A stretch of DNA of 64,000 nt from Nematostella vectensis (taxonomy: Eukaryota > Cnidaria > Anthozoa > Actiniaria > Edwardsiidae), in the NCBI RefSeq assembly GCF_932526225.1, contig NC_064038.1, positions 2,048,001-2,112,000 of the forward strand, written 5' to 3'. Below, piece by piece: positions 1 through 14,650 of this stretch. Made by a program: the position numbers and the translations under genes. Below the pieces are notes generated by a model. It saw only the letters and a list, made by a program, of their open reading frames with translations. It had not been told where the DNA came from and ran no database searches. Every line of letters starts with the position of its first letter. The first letter of the stretch is position 1.

Positions 1-3000
1 CTAACATAGAGCATAGCGCTCGATAGATTGATATACCTTTTTTTCCGAGTATACTGTTTTATTTATTCTAATGTTCCTTTTTGGAATTTACATTCGGAAA
101 AAAAATTATCGATTGTAACCTTTTGGAGGTTACACTCGTAAAACAAATTCCCGAATGTAACCCTGAAGCTTTTCCCGAATGTAACCTTCAGTCCGATGGT
201 GACTTTGGTTGGGATAGTTTACGATACCAATAGTATTAAAAGTAATTTTCATTTCAATTCCCTTCAGCAATGCCACGTTAGTCTTTCGTTGCGGGCACTT
301 GACTACTAACGCAGCTACCCGGGTTCGATTCCCGCTGATAGCCTATTTTTTTTCTTTCTTTTTTTTTAAATATCGATACTTAATTATACTGTTCTTGGTG
401 TGTCATGACATCAAAAGAAGGTATAGGGACATTTTTATGTACTCTCAGCATCTTTGATGTGCTCATGCTTTGTTCAGGATCCTGCACATATTTTATGCAC
501 ACAAGAACTAACTAGATTCCTTGGATAACTTGATTAAGTAGATTCTAACATAGAGCATAGCGCTCGAAAGATTGATATACCTTTTTTTCCGAGTATACTG
601 TTTTATTTTCCTAATGTTACTTTTTGGAATTTACATTCGGAAAAACAATTATCGATTGTAACCTTTTGGAGGTTACACTCGTAAAACAAATTCCCGAATG
701 TTACCCTGAAGCTTTTCCCGAATGTAACCTCCAGTCCGATGGTGACTTTGCTTGGGATAGTTTACGATACCAATAGTATTAAAAGTAATTTTCATTACAA
801 TTCCCTTCAGCAATGCCACGTTAGTCTTTCGTTGCGGGCACTTGACTACTAACGCAGCGACCCGGGTTCGATTCCCGCTGATAGCCTATTTTTTTTCTTT
901 CTTTTTTTTTAAATATCGATACTTAATTATACTGTTCTTGGTGTGTCATGACATAAAAAGAAGGTATAGGGACATTTTTATGTACTCTCAGCATCTTTGA
1001 TGTGCTCATGCTTTGTTCAGGATCCTGCACATATTTTATGCACACAAGAACTAACTAGATTCCTTGGATAACATGATTAAGTAGATTCTAACATAGAGCA
1101 TAGCGCTCGATAGATTGATATACCTTTTTTTCCGAGTATACTGTTTTATTTTTCCTAATGAGACTTTTTGGAATTTACATTCGGAAAAAACATTATCGAT
1201 TGTAACCTTTTGGAGGTTACACTCGTAAAACAAATTCCCGAATGTAACCCTGAAGCTTTTCCCGAATGTAACCTCCAGTCCGATGGTGACTTTGCTTGGG
1301 ATAGTTTACGATACCAATAGTATTAAAAGTAATTTTCATTACAATTCCCTTCAGCAATGCCACGTTAGTCTTTCGTTGCGGGCACTTGACTACTAACGCA
1401 GCGACACGGGTTCGATTCCCGCTGATAGCCTATTTTTTTTCTTTATTTTTTTTTTAAATATCGATACTTAATTATACTGTTCTTGGTGTGTCATGACATA
1501 AAAAGTAGGTATAGTGACATTGTTATGTACTCTCAGCATCTTTGATGTGCTCATGCTTTGTTTAGGAACCTGCACATATTTTATGCACACAAGAACTAAC
1601 TAGATTCCTTGGATAACTTGATTAAGTAGATTCTAACATAGAGCTCGATAGATTGATATACCTTTTTTTCCGAGTATACTGTTTTACTTTCCTAATGTTA
1701 CTTTTTGGAATTTACATTCGGAAAAAAAATTATCGATTGTAACCTTTTGGAGGTTACACTCGTAAAACAAATTCCCGAATGTAACCCTGAAGCTTTTCCC
1801 GAATGTAACCTCCAGTCCGATGGTGACTTTGCTTGGGATAGTTTACGATACCAATAGTATTAAAAGTAATTTTCATTACAATTCCCTTCAGCAATGCCAC
1901 GTTAGTCTTTCGTTGCGGGCACTTGACTACTAACGCAGCGACCCGGGTTCGATTCCCGCTGATAGCCTATTTTTTTTTCTTTATTTATTTTTTTTTAAAT
2001 CGATACTTAATTATACTGTTCTTGGTGTGTCATGACATAAAAAGAAGGTATAGGGACATTTTTATGTACTCTCAGCATCTTTGATGTGCTCATGCTTTGT
2101 TCAGGATCCTGTACATATTTTATGCACACAAGAACTAACTAGATTCCTTGGATAACTTGATTAAGTAGATTCTAACATAGAGCATAGCGCTCGATAGATT
2201 GATATACCTTTTTTTCCGAGTATACTGTTTTATTTATTCTAATGTTCCTTTTTGGAATTTACATTCGGAAAAAAAATTATCGATTGTAACCTTTTGGAGG
2301 TTACACTCGTAAAACAAATTCCCGAATGTAACCCTGAAGCTTTTCCCGAATGTAACCTTCAGTCCGATGGTGACTTTGGTTGGGTTAGTTTACGATACCA
2401 ATAGTATTAAAAGTAATTTTCATTTCAATTCCCTTCAGCAATGCCACGTTAGTCTTTCGTTGCGGGCACTTGACTACTAACGCAGCTACCCGGGTTCGAT
2501 TCCCGCTGATAGCCTATTTTTTTTCTTTCTTTTTTTTTAAATATCGATACTTAATTATACTGTTCTTGGTGTGTCATGACATCAAAAGAAGGTATAGGGA
2601 CATTTTTATGTACTCTCAGCATCTTTGATGTGCTCATGCTTTGTTCAGGATCCTGCACATATTTTATGCACACAAGAACTAACTAGATTCCTTGGATAAC
2701 TTGATTAAGTAGATTCTAACATAGAGCATAGCGCTCGAAAGATTGATATACCTTTTTTTCCGAGTATACTGTTTTATTTTCCTAATGTTACTTTTTGGAA
2801 TTTACATTCGGAAAAAAAATTATCGATTGTAACCTTTTGGAGGTTACACTCGTAAAACAAATTCCCGAATGTTACCCTGAAGCTTTTCCCGAATGTAACC
2901 TCCAGTCCGATGGTGACTTTGCTTGGGATAGTTTACGATACCAATAGTATTAAAAGTAATTTTCATTACAATTCCCTTCAGCAATGCCACGTTAGTCTTT

Positions 3001-6000
3001 CGTTGCGGGCACTTGACTACTAACGCAGCGACCCGGGTTCGATTCCCGCTGATAGCCTATTTTTTTTCTTTCTTTTTTTTTAAATATCGATACTTAATTA
3101 TACTGTTCTTGGTGTGTCATGACATAAAAAGAAGGTATAGGGACATTTTTATGTACTCTCAGCATCTTTGATGTGCTCATGCTTTGTTCAGGATCCTGCA
3201 CATATTTTATGCACACAAGAACTAACTAGATTCCTTGGATAACATGATTAAGTAGATTCTAACATAGAGCATAGCGCTCGATAGATTGATATACCTTTTT
3301 TTCCGAGTATACTGTTTTATTTTTCCTAATGAGACTTTTTGGAATTTACATTCGGAAAAAACATTATCGATTGTAACCTTTTGGAGGTTACACTCGTAAA
3401 ACAAATTCCCGAATGTAACCCTGAAGCTTTTCCCGAATGTAACCTCCAGTCCGATGGTGACTTTGCTTGGGATAGTTTACGATACCAATAGTATTAAAAG
3501 TAATTTTCATTACAATTCCCTTCAGCAATGCCACGTTAGTCTTTCGTTGCGGGCACTTGACTACTAACGCAGCGACACGGGTTCGATTCCCGCTGATAGC
3601 CTATTTTTTTTCTTTATTTTTTTTTTAAATATCGATACTTAATTATACTGTTCTTGGTGTGTCATGACATAAAAAGTAGGTATAGTGACATTGTTATGTA
3701 CTCTCAGCATCTTTGATGTGCTCATGCTTTGTTTAGGAACCTGCACATATTTTATGCACACAAGAACTAACTAGATTCCTTGGATAACTTGATTAAGTAG
3801 ATTCTAACATAGAGCTCGATAGATTGATATACCTTTTTTTCCGAGTATACTGTTTTACTTTCCTAATGTTACTTTTTGGAATTTACATTTGGAAAAAAAA
3901 TTATCGATTGTAACCTTTTGGAGGTTACACTCGTAAAACAAATTCCCGAATGTAACCCTGAAGCTTTTCCCGAATGTAACCTCCAGTCCGATGGTGACTT
4001 TGCTTGGGATAGTTTACGATACCAATAGTATTAAAAGTAATTTTCATTACAATTCCCTTCAGCAATGCCACGTTAGTCTTTCGTTGCGGGCACTTGACTA
4101 CTAACGCAGCCACCCGGGTTCGATTCCCGCTGATAGCCTATTTTTTTTTCTTTATTTTTTTTTAAATCGATACTTAATTATACTGTTCTTGGTGTGTCAT
4201 GACATAAAAAGAAGGTATAGGGACATTTTTATGTACTCTCAGCATCTTTGATGTGCTCATGCTTTGTTCAGGATCCTGTACATATTTTATGCACACAAGA
4301 ACTAACTAGATTCCTTGGATAACTTGATTAAGTAGATTCTAACATAGAGCATAGCGCTCGATAGATTGATATACCTTTTTTCCGAGTATACTGTTTTATT
4401 TTTCCTAATATTACTTTTTGGAATTTACATTCGGAAAAACAATTATCGATTGTAACCTTTTGGAGGTTACACTCGTAAAACAAATTCCCGAATGTAACCC
4501 TGAAGCTTTTCCCGAAAGTAACCTCCAGTCCGATGGTGACTTTGGTTGATAGTTTACGATACCAATAGTATTAAAAGTAATTTTCATTTCAATTCCCTTC
4601 AGCAATGCCACGTTAGTCTTTCGTTGCGGGCACTTGACTACTAACGCAGCTACCCGGGTTCGATTCCCGCTGATAGCCTATTTTTTTTCTTTCTTTTTTT
4701 TTAAATATCGATACTTAATTATACTGTTCTTGGTGTGTCATGACATCAAAAGAAGGTATAGGGACATTTTTATGTACTCTCAGCATCTTTGATGTGCTCA
4801 TGCTTTGTTCAGGATCCTGCACATATTTTATGCACACAAGAACTAACTAGATTCCTTGGATAACTTGATTAAGTAGATTCTAACATAGAGCATAGCGCTC
4901 GAAAGATTGATATACCTTTTTTTCCGAGTATACTGTTTTATTTTCCTAATGTTACTTTTTGGAATTTACATTCGGAAAAAAAATTATCGATTGTAACCTT
5001 TTGGAGGTTACACTCGTAAAACAAATTCCCGAATGTAACCCTGAAGCTTTTCCCGAATGTAACCTCCAGTCCGATGGTGACTTTGCTTGGGATAGTTTAC
5101 GATACCAATAGTATTAAGAGTAATTTTCATTACTATTCCCTTCAGCAATACCACGTTAGTCTTTCGTTGCGGGCACTTGACTACTAACGCAGCGACCCGG
5201 GTTCGATTCCCGCTGATAGCCTATTTTTTTTTCTTTATTTATTTTTTTTTAAATCGATACTTAATTATACTGTTCTTGGTGTGTCATGACATAAAAAGAA
5301 GGTATAGGGACATTTTTATGTACTCTCAGCATCTTTGATGTGCTCATGCTTTGTTCAGGATCCTGTACATATTTTATGCACACAAGAACTAACTAGATTC
5401 CTTGGATAACTTGATTAAGTAGATTCTAACATAGAGCATAGCGCTCGATAGATTGATATACCTTTTTTTCCGAGTATACTGTTTTATTTATTCTAATGTT
5501 CCTTTTTGGAATTTACATTCGGAAAAAAAATTATCGATTGTAACCTTTTGGAGGTTACACTCGTAAAACAAATTCCCGAATGTAACCCTGAAGCTTTTCC
5601 CGAATGTAACCTTCAGTCCGATGGTGACTTTGGTTGGGATAGTTTACGATACCAATAGTATTAAAAGTAATTTTCATTTCAATTCCCTTCAGCAATGCCA
5701 CGTTAGTCTTTCGTTGCGGGCACTTGACTACTAACGCAGCGACCCGGGTTCGATTCCCGCTGATAGCCTATTTTTTTTCTTTCTTTTTTTTTAAATATCG
5801 ATACTTAATTATACTGTTCTTGGTGTGTCATGACATCAAAAGAAGGTATAGGGACATTTTTATGTACTCTCAGCATCTTTGATGTGCTCATGCTTTGTTC
5901 AGGATCCTGCACATATTTTATGCACACAAGAACTAACTAGATTCCTTGGATAACTTGATTAAGTAGATTCTAACATAGAGCATAGCGCTCGAAAGATTTA

Positions 6001-9000
6001 TATACCTTTTTTTCCGAGTATACTGTTTTATTTTCCTAATGTTACTTTTTGGAATTTACATTCGGAAAAAAAATTATCGATTGTAACCTTTTGGAGGTTA
6101 CACTCGTAAAACAAATTCCCGAATGTTACCCTGAAGCTTTTCCCGAATGTAACCTCCAGTCCGATGGTGACTTTGCTTGGGATAGTTTACGATACCAATA
6201 GTATTAAAAGTAATTTTCATTACAATTCCCTTCAGCAATGCCACGTTAGTCTTTCGTTGCGGGCACTTGACTACTAACGCAGCGACCCGGGTTCGATTCC
6301 CGCTGATAGCCTATTTTTTTTCTTTCTTTTTTTTTTAAATATCGATACTTAATTATACTGTTCTTGGTGTGTCATGACATAAAAAGAAGGTATAGGGACA
6401 TTTTTATGTACTCTCAGCATCTTTGATGTGCTCATGCTTTGTTCAGGATCCTGCACATATTTTATGCACACAAGAACTAACTAGATTCCTTGGATAACAT
6501 GATTAAGTAGATTCTAACATAGAGCATAGCGCTCGATAGATTGATATACCTTTTTTTCCGAGTATACTGTTTTATTTTTCCTAATGAGACTTTTTGGAAT
6601 TTACATTCGGAAAAAACATTATCGATTGTAACCTTTTGGAGGTTACACTCGTAAAACAAATTCCCGAATGTAACCCTGAAGCTTTTCCCGAATGTAACCT
6701 CCAGTCCGATGGTGACTTTGCTTGGGATAGTTTACGATACCAATAGTATTAAAAGTAATTTTCATTACAATTCCCTTCAGCAATGCCACGTTAGTCTTTC
6801 GTTGCGGGCACTTGACTACTAACGCAGCGACACGGGTTCGATTCCCGCTGATAGCCTATTTTTTTTCTTTATTTTTTTTTTAAATATCGATACTTAATTA
6901 TACTGTTCTTGGTGTGTCATGACATAAAAAGTAGGTATAGTGACATTGTTATGTACTCTCAGCATCTTTGATGTGCTCATGCTTTGTTTAGGAACCTGCA
7001 CATATTTTATGCACACAAGAACTAACTAGATTCCTTGGATAACTTGATTAAGTAGATTCTAACATAGAGCTCGATAGATTGATATACCTTTTTTTCCGAG
7101 TATACTGTTTTACTTTCCTAATGTTACTTTTTGGAATTTACATTCGGAAAAAAAATTATCGATTGTAACCTTTTGGAGGTTACACTCGTAAAACAAATTC
7201 CCGAATGTAACCCTGAAGCTTTTCCCGAATGTAACCTCCAGTCCGATGGTGACTTTGCTTGGGATAGTTTACGATACCAATAGTATTAAAAGTAATTTTC
7301 ATTACAATTCCCTTCAGCAATGCCACGTTAGTCTTTCGTTGCGGGCACTTGACTACTAACGCAGCGACCCGGGTTCGATTCCCGCTGATAGCCTATTTTT
7401 TTTTCTTTATTTATTTTTTTTTAAATCGATTGTTAATTATACTGTTCTTGGTGTGTCATGACATAAAAAGAAGGTATAGGGACATTTTTATGTACTCTCA
7501 GCATCTTTGATGTGCTCATGCTTTGTTCAGGATCCTGTACATATTTTATGCACACAAGAACTAACTAGATTCCTTGGATAACTTGATTAAGTAGATTCTA
7601 ACATAGAGCATAGCGCTCGATAGATTGATATACCTTTTTTTCCGAGTATACTGTTTTATTTATTCTAATGTTCCTTTTTGGAATTTACATTCGGAAAAAA
7701 AATTATCGATTGTAACCTTTTGGAGGTTACACTCGTAAAACAAATTCCCGAATGTAACCCTGAAGCTTTTCCCGAATGTAACCTTCAGTCCGATGGTGAC
7801 TTTGGTTGGGATAGTTTACGATACCAATAGTATTACAAGTAATTTTCATTTCAATTCCCTTCAGCAATGCCACGTTAGTCTTTCGTTGCGGGCACTTGAC
7901 TACTAACGCAGCTACCCGGGTTCGATTCCCGCTGATAGCCTATTTTTTTTCTTTCTTTTTTTTTAAATATCGATACTTAATTATACTGTTCTTGGTGTGT
8001 CATGACATCAAAAGAAGGTATAGGGACATTTTTATGTACTCTCAGCATCTTTGATGTGCTCATGCTTTGTTCAGGATCCTGCACATATTTTATGCACACA
8101 AGAACTAACTAGATTCCTTGGATAACTTGATTAAGTAGATTCTAACATAGAGCATAGCGCTCGAAAGATTGATATACCTTTTTTTCCGAGTATACTGTTT
8201 TATTTTCCTAATGTTACTTTTTGGAATTTACATTCGGAAAAAAAATTATCGATTGTAACCTTTTGGAGGTTACACTCGTAAAACAAATTCCCGAATGTTA
8301 CCCTGAAGCTTTTCCCGAATGTAACCTCCAGTCCGATGGTGACTTTGCTTGGGATAGTTTACGATACCAATAGTATTAAAAGTAATTTTCATTACAATTC
8401 CCTTCAGCAATGCCACGTTAGTCTTTCGTTGCGGGCACTTGACTACTAACGCAGCGACCCGGGTTCGATTCCCGCTGATAGCCTATTTTTTTTCTTTCTT
8501 TTTTTTTAAATATCGATACTTAATTATACTGTTCTTGGTGTGTCATGACATAAAAAGAAGGTATAGGGACATTTTTATGTACTCTCAGCATCTTTGATGT
8601 GCTCATGCTTTGTTCAGGATCCTGCACATATTTTATGCACACAAGAACTAACTAGATTCCTTGGATAACATGATTAAGTAGATTCTAACATAGAGCATAG
8701 CGCTCGATAGATTGATATACCTTTTTTTCCGAGTATACTGTTTTATTTTTCCTAATGAGACTTTTTGGAATTTACATTCGGAAAAAACATTATCGATTGT
8801 AACCTTTTGGAGGTTACACTCGTAAAACAAATTCCCGAATGTAACCCTGAAGCTTTTCCCGAATGTAACCTCCAGTCCGATGGTGACTTTGCTTGGGATA
8901 GTTTACGATACCAATAGTATTAAAAGTAATTTTCATTACAATTCCCTTCAGCAATGCCACGTTAGTCTTTCGTTGCGGGCACTTGACTACTAACGCAGCG

Positions 9001-10305
9001 ACACGGGTTCGATTCCCGCTGATAGCCTATTTTTTTTCTTTATTTTTTTTTTAAATATCGATACTTAATTATACTGTTCTTGGTGTGTCATGACATAAAA
9101 AGTAGGTATAGTGACATTGTTATGTACTCTCAGCATCTTTGATGTGCTCATGCTTTGTTTAGGAACCTGCACATATTTTATGCACACAAGAACTAACTAG
9201 ATTCCTTGGATAACTTGATTAAGTAGATTCTAACATAGAGCTCGATAGATTGATATACCTTTTTTTCCGAGTATACTGTTTTACTTTCCTAATGTTACTT
9301 TTTGGAATTTACATTTGGAAAAAAAATTATCGATTGTAACCTTTTGGAGGTTACACTCGTAAAACAAATTCCCGAATGTAACCCTGAAGCTTTTCCCGAA
9401 TGTAACCTCCAGTCCGATGGTGACTTTGCTTGGGATAGTTTACGATACCAATAGTATTAAAAGTAATTTTCATTACAATTCCCTTCAGCAATGCCACGTT
9501 AGTCTTTCGTTGCGGGCACTTGACTACTAACGCAGCCACCCGGGTTCGATTCCCGCTGATAGCCTATTTTTTTTTCTTTATTTTTTTTTAAATCGATACT
9601 TAATTATACTGTTCTTGGTGTGTCATGACATAAAAAGAAGGTATAGGGACATTTTTATGTACTCTCAGCATCTTTGATGTGCTCATGCTTTGTTCAGGAT
9701 CCTGTACATATTTTATGCACACAAGAACTAACTAGATTCCTTGGATAACTTGATTAAGTAGATTCTAACATAGAGCATAGCGCTCGATAGATTGATATAC
9801 CTTTTTTCCGAGTATACTGTTTTATTTTTCCTAATATTACTTTTTGGAATTTACATTCGGAAAAACAATTATCGATTGTAACCTTTTGGAGGTTACACTC
9901 GTAAAACAAATTCCCGAATGTAACCCTGAAGCTTTTCCCGAAAGTAACCTCCAGTCCGATGGTGACTTTGGTTGATAGTTTACGATACCAATAGTATTAA
10001 AAGTAATTTTCATTTCAATTCCCTTCAGCAATGCCACGTTAGTCTTTCGTTGCGGGCACTTGACTACTAACGCAGCGACCCGGGTTCGATTCCCGCTGAT
10101 AGCCTATTTTTTTTCTTTCTTTTTTTTTAAATATCGATACTTAATTATACTGTTCTTGGTGTGTCATGACATAAAAAGAAGGTATAGGGACATTTTTATG
10201 TACTCTCAGCATCTTTGATGTGCTCATGCTTTGTTCTGGATCCTGCACATATTTTATGCACACAAGAACTAACTAGATTCCTTGGATAACATGATTAAGT
10301 AGATT
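1..10305. repeat. Higher-order repeat: 1-4880 repeated at 5426-10305
   Basis: Monomer types follow one another as A (TTATTCTAATGTTCC), B (CTCGAAAGATT), C (ACATGATTAAG and AATGAGACTTTTTGG), D (7-bp deletion giving GAGCTCGATAG), A, B, C, D, E (AATATTACTTTTTGG). The order is the same in both halves at an offset of 5,425-5,426 bp, which equals ten monomers. Inside each half the A-B-C-D cassette is itself repeated at 2,171 bp (four monomers), for example the C units at about 1088 and 3259. The tenth unit (about 4882-5425) has no partner at 10305, where a C-type unit follows instead. Confidence 0.85.
272..343 (+). pseudogene. tRNA-like module of the first monomer
   Basis: This is the first of the per-monomer tRNA-like modules. 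The acceptor-position strand is 272-278, D arm 281-296, anticodon-position arm 298-314, variable loop 315-318, T arm 319-335, the 3' acceptor-position strand 336-342 and the discriminator position 343. The variable loop carries T at 316, where most copies carry G. The B box is perfect and a T tract follows. Confidence 0.72.
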
Positions 10306-13300
10306 CTAACATAGAGCATAGCGCTCGATAGATTGATATACCTTTTTTTCCGAGTATACTGTTTTATTTTTCCTAATGAGACTTTTTGGAATTTACATTC
10401 GGAAAAAACATTATCGATTGTAACCTTTTGGAGGTTACACTCGTAAAACAAATTCCCGAATGTAACCCTGAAGCTTTTCCCGAATGTAACCTCCAGTCCG
10501 ATGGTGACTTTGCTTGGGATAGTTTACGATACCAATAGTATTAAAAGTAATTTTCATTACAATTCCCTTCAGCAATGCCACGTTAGTCTTTCGTTGCGGG
10601 CACTTGACTACTAACGCAGCGACACGGGTTCGATTCCCGCTGATAGCCTATTTTTTTTCTTTATTTTTTTTTTAAATATCGATACTTAATTATACTGTTC
10701 TTGGTGTGTCATGACATAAAAAGTAGGTATAGTGACATTGTTATGTACTCTCAGCATCTTTGATGTGCTCATGCTTTGTTTAGGATCCTGCACATATTTT
10801 ATGCACACAAGAACTAACTAGATTCCTTGGATAACTTGATTAAGTAGATTCTAACATAGAGCTCGATAGATTGATATACCTTTTTTTCCGAGTATACTGT
10901 TTTACTTTCCTAATGTTACTTTTTGGAATTTACATTCGGAAAAAAAATTATCGATTGTAACCTTTTGGAGGTTACACTCGTAAAACAAATTCCCGAATGT
11001 AACCCTGAAGCTTTTCCCGAATGTAACCTCCAGTCCGATGGTGACTTTGCTTGGGATAGTTTACGATACCAATAGTATTAAAAGTAATTTTCATTACAAT
11101 TCCCTTCAGCAATGCCACGTTAGTCTTTCGTTGTGGGCACTTGACTACTAACGCAGCCACCCGGGTTCGATTCCCGCTGATAGCCTATTTTTTTTTCTTT
11201 ATTTTTTTTTAAATCGATACTTAATTATACTGTTCTTGGTGTGTCATGACATAAAAAGAAGGTATAGGGACATTTTTATGTACTCTCAGCATCTTTGATG
11301 TGCTCATGCTTTGTTCAGGATCCTGAACATATTTTATGCACACAAGAACTAACTAGATTCCTTGGATAACTTGATTAAGTAGATTCTAACATAGAGCATA
11401 GCGCTCGATAGATTGATATACCTTTTTTTCCGAGTATACTGTTTTATTTTTCCTAATTTTCCTTTTTGGAATTTACATTCGGAAAAAAATTTTCGATTGT
11501 AACCTTTTGGAGGTTACACTCGTAAAACAAATTCCCGAATGTAACCCTGAAGCTTTTCCCGAATGTAACCTCCAGTCCGATGGTGACTTTGCTTGGGATA
11601 GTTTACGATACCAATAGTATTAAAAGTAATTTTCATTACAATTCCCTTCAGCAATGCCACGTTAGTCTTTCGTTGCGGGCACTTGACTACTAACGCAGCG
11701 ACCCGGGTTCGATTCCCGCTGATAGCCTATTTTTTTTTCTTTATTTTTTTTTTTAAATATCGATACTTAATTATACTGTTCTTGGTGTGTCATGACATAA
11801 AAAGAAGGTATAGGGACATTTTTATGTACTCTCAGCATCTTTGATGTGCTCATGCTTTGTTCAGGATCCTGTACATATTTTATGCACACAAGAACTAACT
11901 AGATTCCTTGGATAACTTGATTAAGTAGATTCTAACATAGAGCATAGCGCTCGATAGATTGATATACCTTTTTTCCGAGTATACTGTTTTATTTTTCCTA
12001 ATGTTACTTTTTGGAATTTACATTCGGAAAAACAATTATCATTTGTAACCTTTTGGAGGTTACACTCGTAAAACAAATTCCCGAATGTAACCCTGAAGCT
12101 TTTCCCGAAAGTAACCTCCAGTCCGATGGTGACTTTGGTTGGGATAGTTTACGATACCAATAGTATTAAAAGTAATTTTCATTTCAATTCCCTTCAGCAA
12201 TGCCACGTTAGTCTTTCGTTGCGGGCACTTGACTACTAACGCAGCGACCCGGGTTCGATTCCCGCTGATAGCCTATTTTTTCTTCTTTCTTTTTTTTTTA
12301 AATATCGATACTTAATTATACTGTTCTTGGTGTGTCATGACATAAAAAGAAGGTATAGGGACATTTTTATGTACTCTCAGCATCTTTGATGTGCTCATGC
12401 TTTGTTCAGGATCCTGTACATATTTTATGCACACAAGAACTAACTAGATTCCTTGGATAACTTGATTAAGTAGATTCTAACATAGAGCATAGCGCTCGAT
12501 AGATTGATATACCTTTTTTTCCGAGTATACTGTTTTATTTTTCCTAATGTTACTTTTTGGAATTTACATTCGGAAAAAAAATTATCGATTGTAACCTTTT
12601 GGAGGTTACACTCGTAAAACAAATTCCCGAATGTAACCCTGAAGCTTTTCCCGAATGTAACCTCCAGTCCGATGGTGACTTTGCTTGGGATAGTATACGA
12701 TACCAATAGTATTAAAAGTAATTTTCATTACAATTCCCTTCAGCAATGCCACGTTAGTCTTTCGTTGCGGGCACTTGACTACTAACGCAGCGACCCGGGT
12801 TCGATTCCCGCTGATAGCCTATTTTCTTTCTTTCTTTTTTTTTTAAATATCGATACTTAATTATACTGTTCTTGGTGTGTCATGACATAAAACGAAGGTA
12901 TAGGGACATTTTTATGTACTCTCAGCATCTTTGATGTGCTCATGCTTTGTTCAGGATCCTGCACATATTTTATGCACACAAGAACTAACTAGATTCCTTG
13001 GATAACATGATTAAGTAGATTCTAACATAGAGCATAGCGCTCGATAGATTGATATACCTTTTTTTCCGAGTATACTGTTTTATTTTTCCTAATGAGACAT
13101 TTTGGAATTTACATTCGGAAAAAACATTATCGATTGTAACCTTTTGGAGGTTACACTCGTAAAACAAATTCCCGAATGTAACCCTGAAGCTTTTCCCGAA
13201 TGTAACCTCCAGTCCGATGGTGACTTTGCTTGGGATAGTTTACGATACCAATAGTATTAAAAGTAATTTTCATTACAATTCCCTTCAGCAATGCCACGTT

Positions 13301-14650
13301 AGTCTTTCGTTGCGGGCACTTGACTACTAACGCAGCGACACGGGTTCGATTCCCGCTGATAGCCTATTTTTTTTCTTTATTTTTTTTTTAAATATCGATA
13401 CTTAATTATACTGTTCTTGGTGTGTCATGACATAAAAAGTAGGTATAGTGACATTGTTATGTACTCTCAGCATCTTTGATGTGCTCATGCTTTGTTTAGG
13501 AACCTGCACATATTTTATGCACACAAGAACTAACTAGATTCCTTGGATAACTTGATTAAGTAGATTCTTACATAGAGCTCGATAGATTGATATACCTTTT
13601 TTTCCGAGTATACTGTTTTATTTTTCCTAATGTTACTTTTTGGAATTTACATTCGGAAAAAAAATTATCGATTGTAACCTTTTGGAGGTTACACTCGTAA
13701 AACAAATTCCCGAATGTAACCCTGAAGCTTTTCCCGAATGTAACCTCCAGTCCGATGGTGACTTTGCTTGGGATAGTTTACGATACCAATAGTATTAAAA
13801 GTAATTTTCATTACAATTCCCTTCAGCAATGCCACGTTAGTCTTTCGTTGCGGGCACTTGACTACTAACGCAGCCACCCGGGTTCGATTCCCGCTGATAG
13901 CCTATTTTTTTTTCTTTATTTTTTTTTTTAAATATCGATACTTAATTATACTGTTCTTGGTGTGTCATGACATAAAAAGAAGGTATAGGGACATTTTTAT
14001 GTACTCTCAGCATCTTTGATGTGCTCATGCTTTGTTCAGGATCCTGTACATATTTTATGCACACAAGAACTAACTAGATTCCTTGGATAACTTGATTAAG
14101 TAGATTCTAACATAGAGCATAGCGCTCGATAGATTGATATACCTTTTTTCCGAGTATACTGTTTTATTTTTCCTAATGTTACTTTTTGGAATTTACATTC
14201 GGAAAAACAATTATCATTTGTAACCTTTTGGAGGTTACACTCGTAAAACAAATTCCCGAATGTAACCCTGAAGCTTTTCCCGAAAGTAACCTCCAGTCCG
14301 ATGGTGACTTTGGTTGGGATAGTTTACGATACCAATAGTATTAAAAGTAATTTTCATTTCAATTCCCTTCAGCAATGCCACGTTAGTCTTTCGTTGCGGG
14401 CACTTGACTACTAACGCAGCGACCCGGGTTCGATTCCCGCTGATAGCCTATTTTTTCTTCTTTCTTTTTTTTTTAAATATCGATACTTAATTATACTGTT
14501 CTTGGTGTGTCATGACATAAAAAGAAGGTATAGGGACATTTTTATGTACTCTCAGCATCTTTGATGTGCTCATGCTTTGATCAGGATCCTGTACATATTT
14601 TATGCACACAAGAACTAACTAGATTCCTTGGATAACTTGATTAAGTAGAT
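10306..14650. repeat. Monomer block linking the first and second HOR regions
   Basis: About eight monomers: C-type, D-type (with GCAGCCACCC), a unit with AATTTTCCTTTTTGG, a unit with ATTATCATTTG, a unit with ATAGTATACG, a second C-type unit (AATGAGACATTTTGG), a D-type unit and a second ATTATCATTTG unit. The ATTATCATTTG units (about 11.93 and 14.11 kb) are one four-monomer step (2,171 bp) apart. Every unit carries the tRNA-like module; nothing else is seen. Confidence 0.75.
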
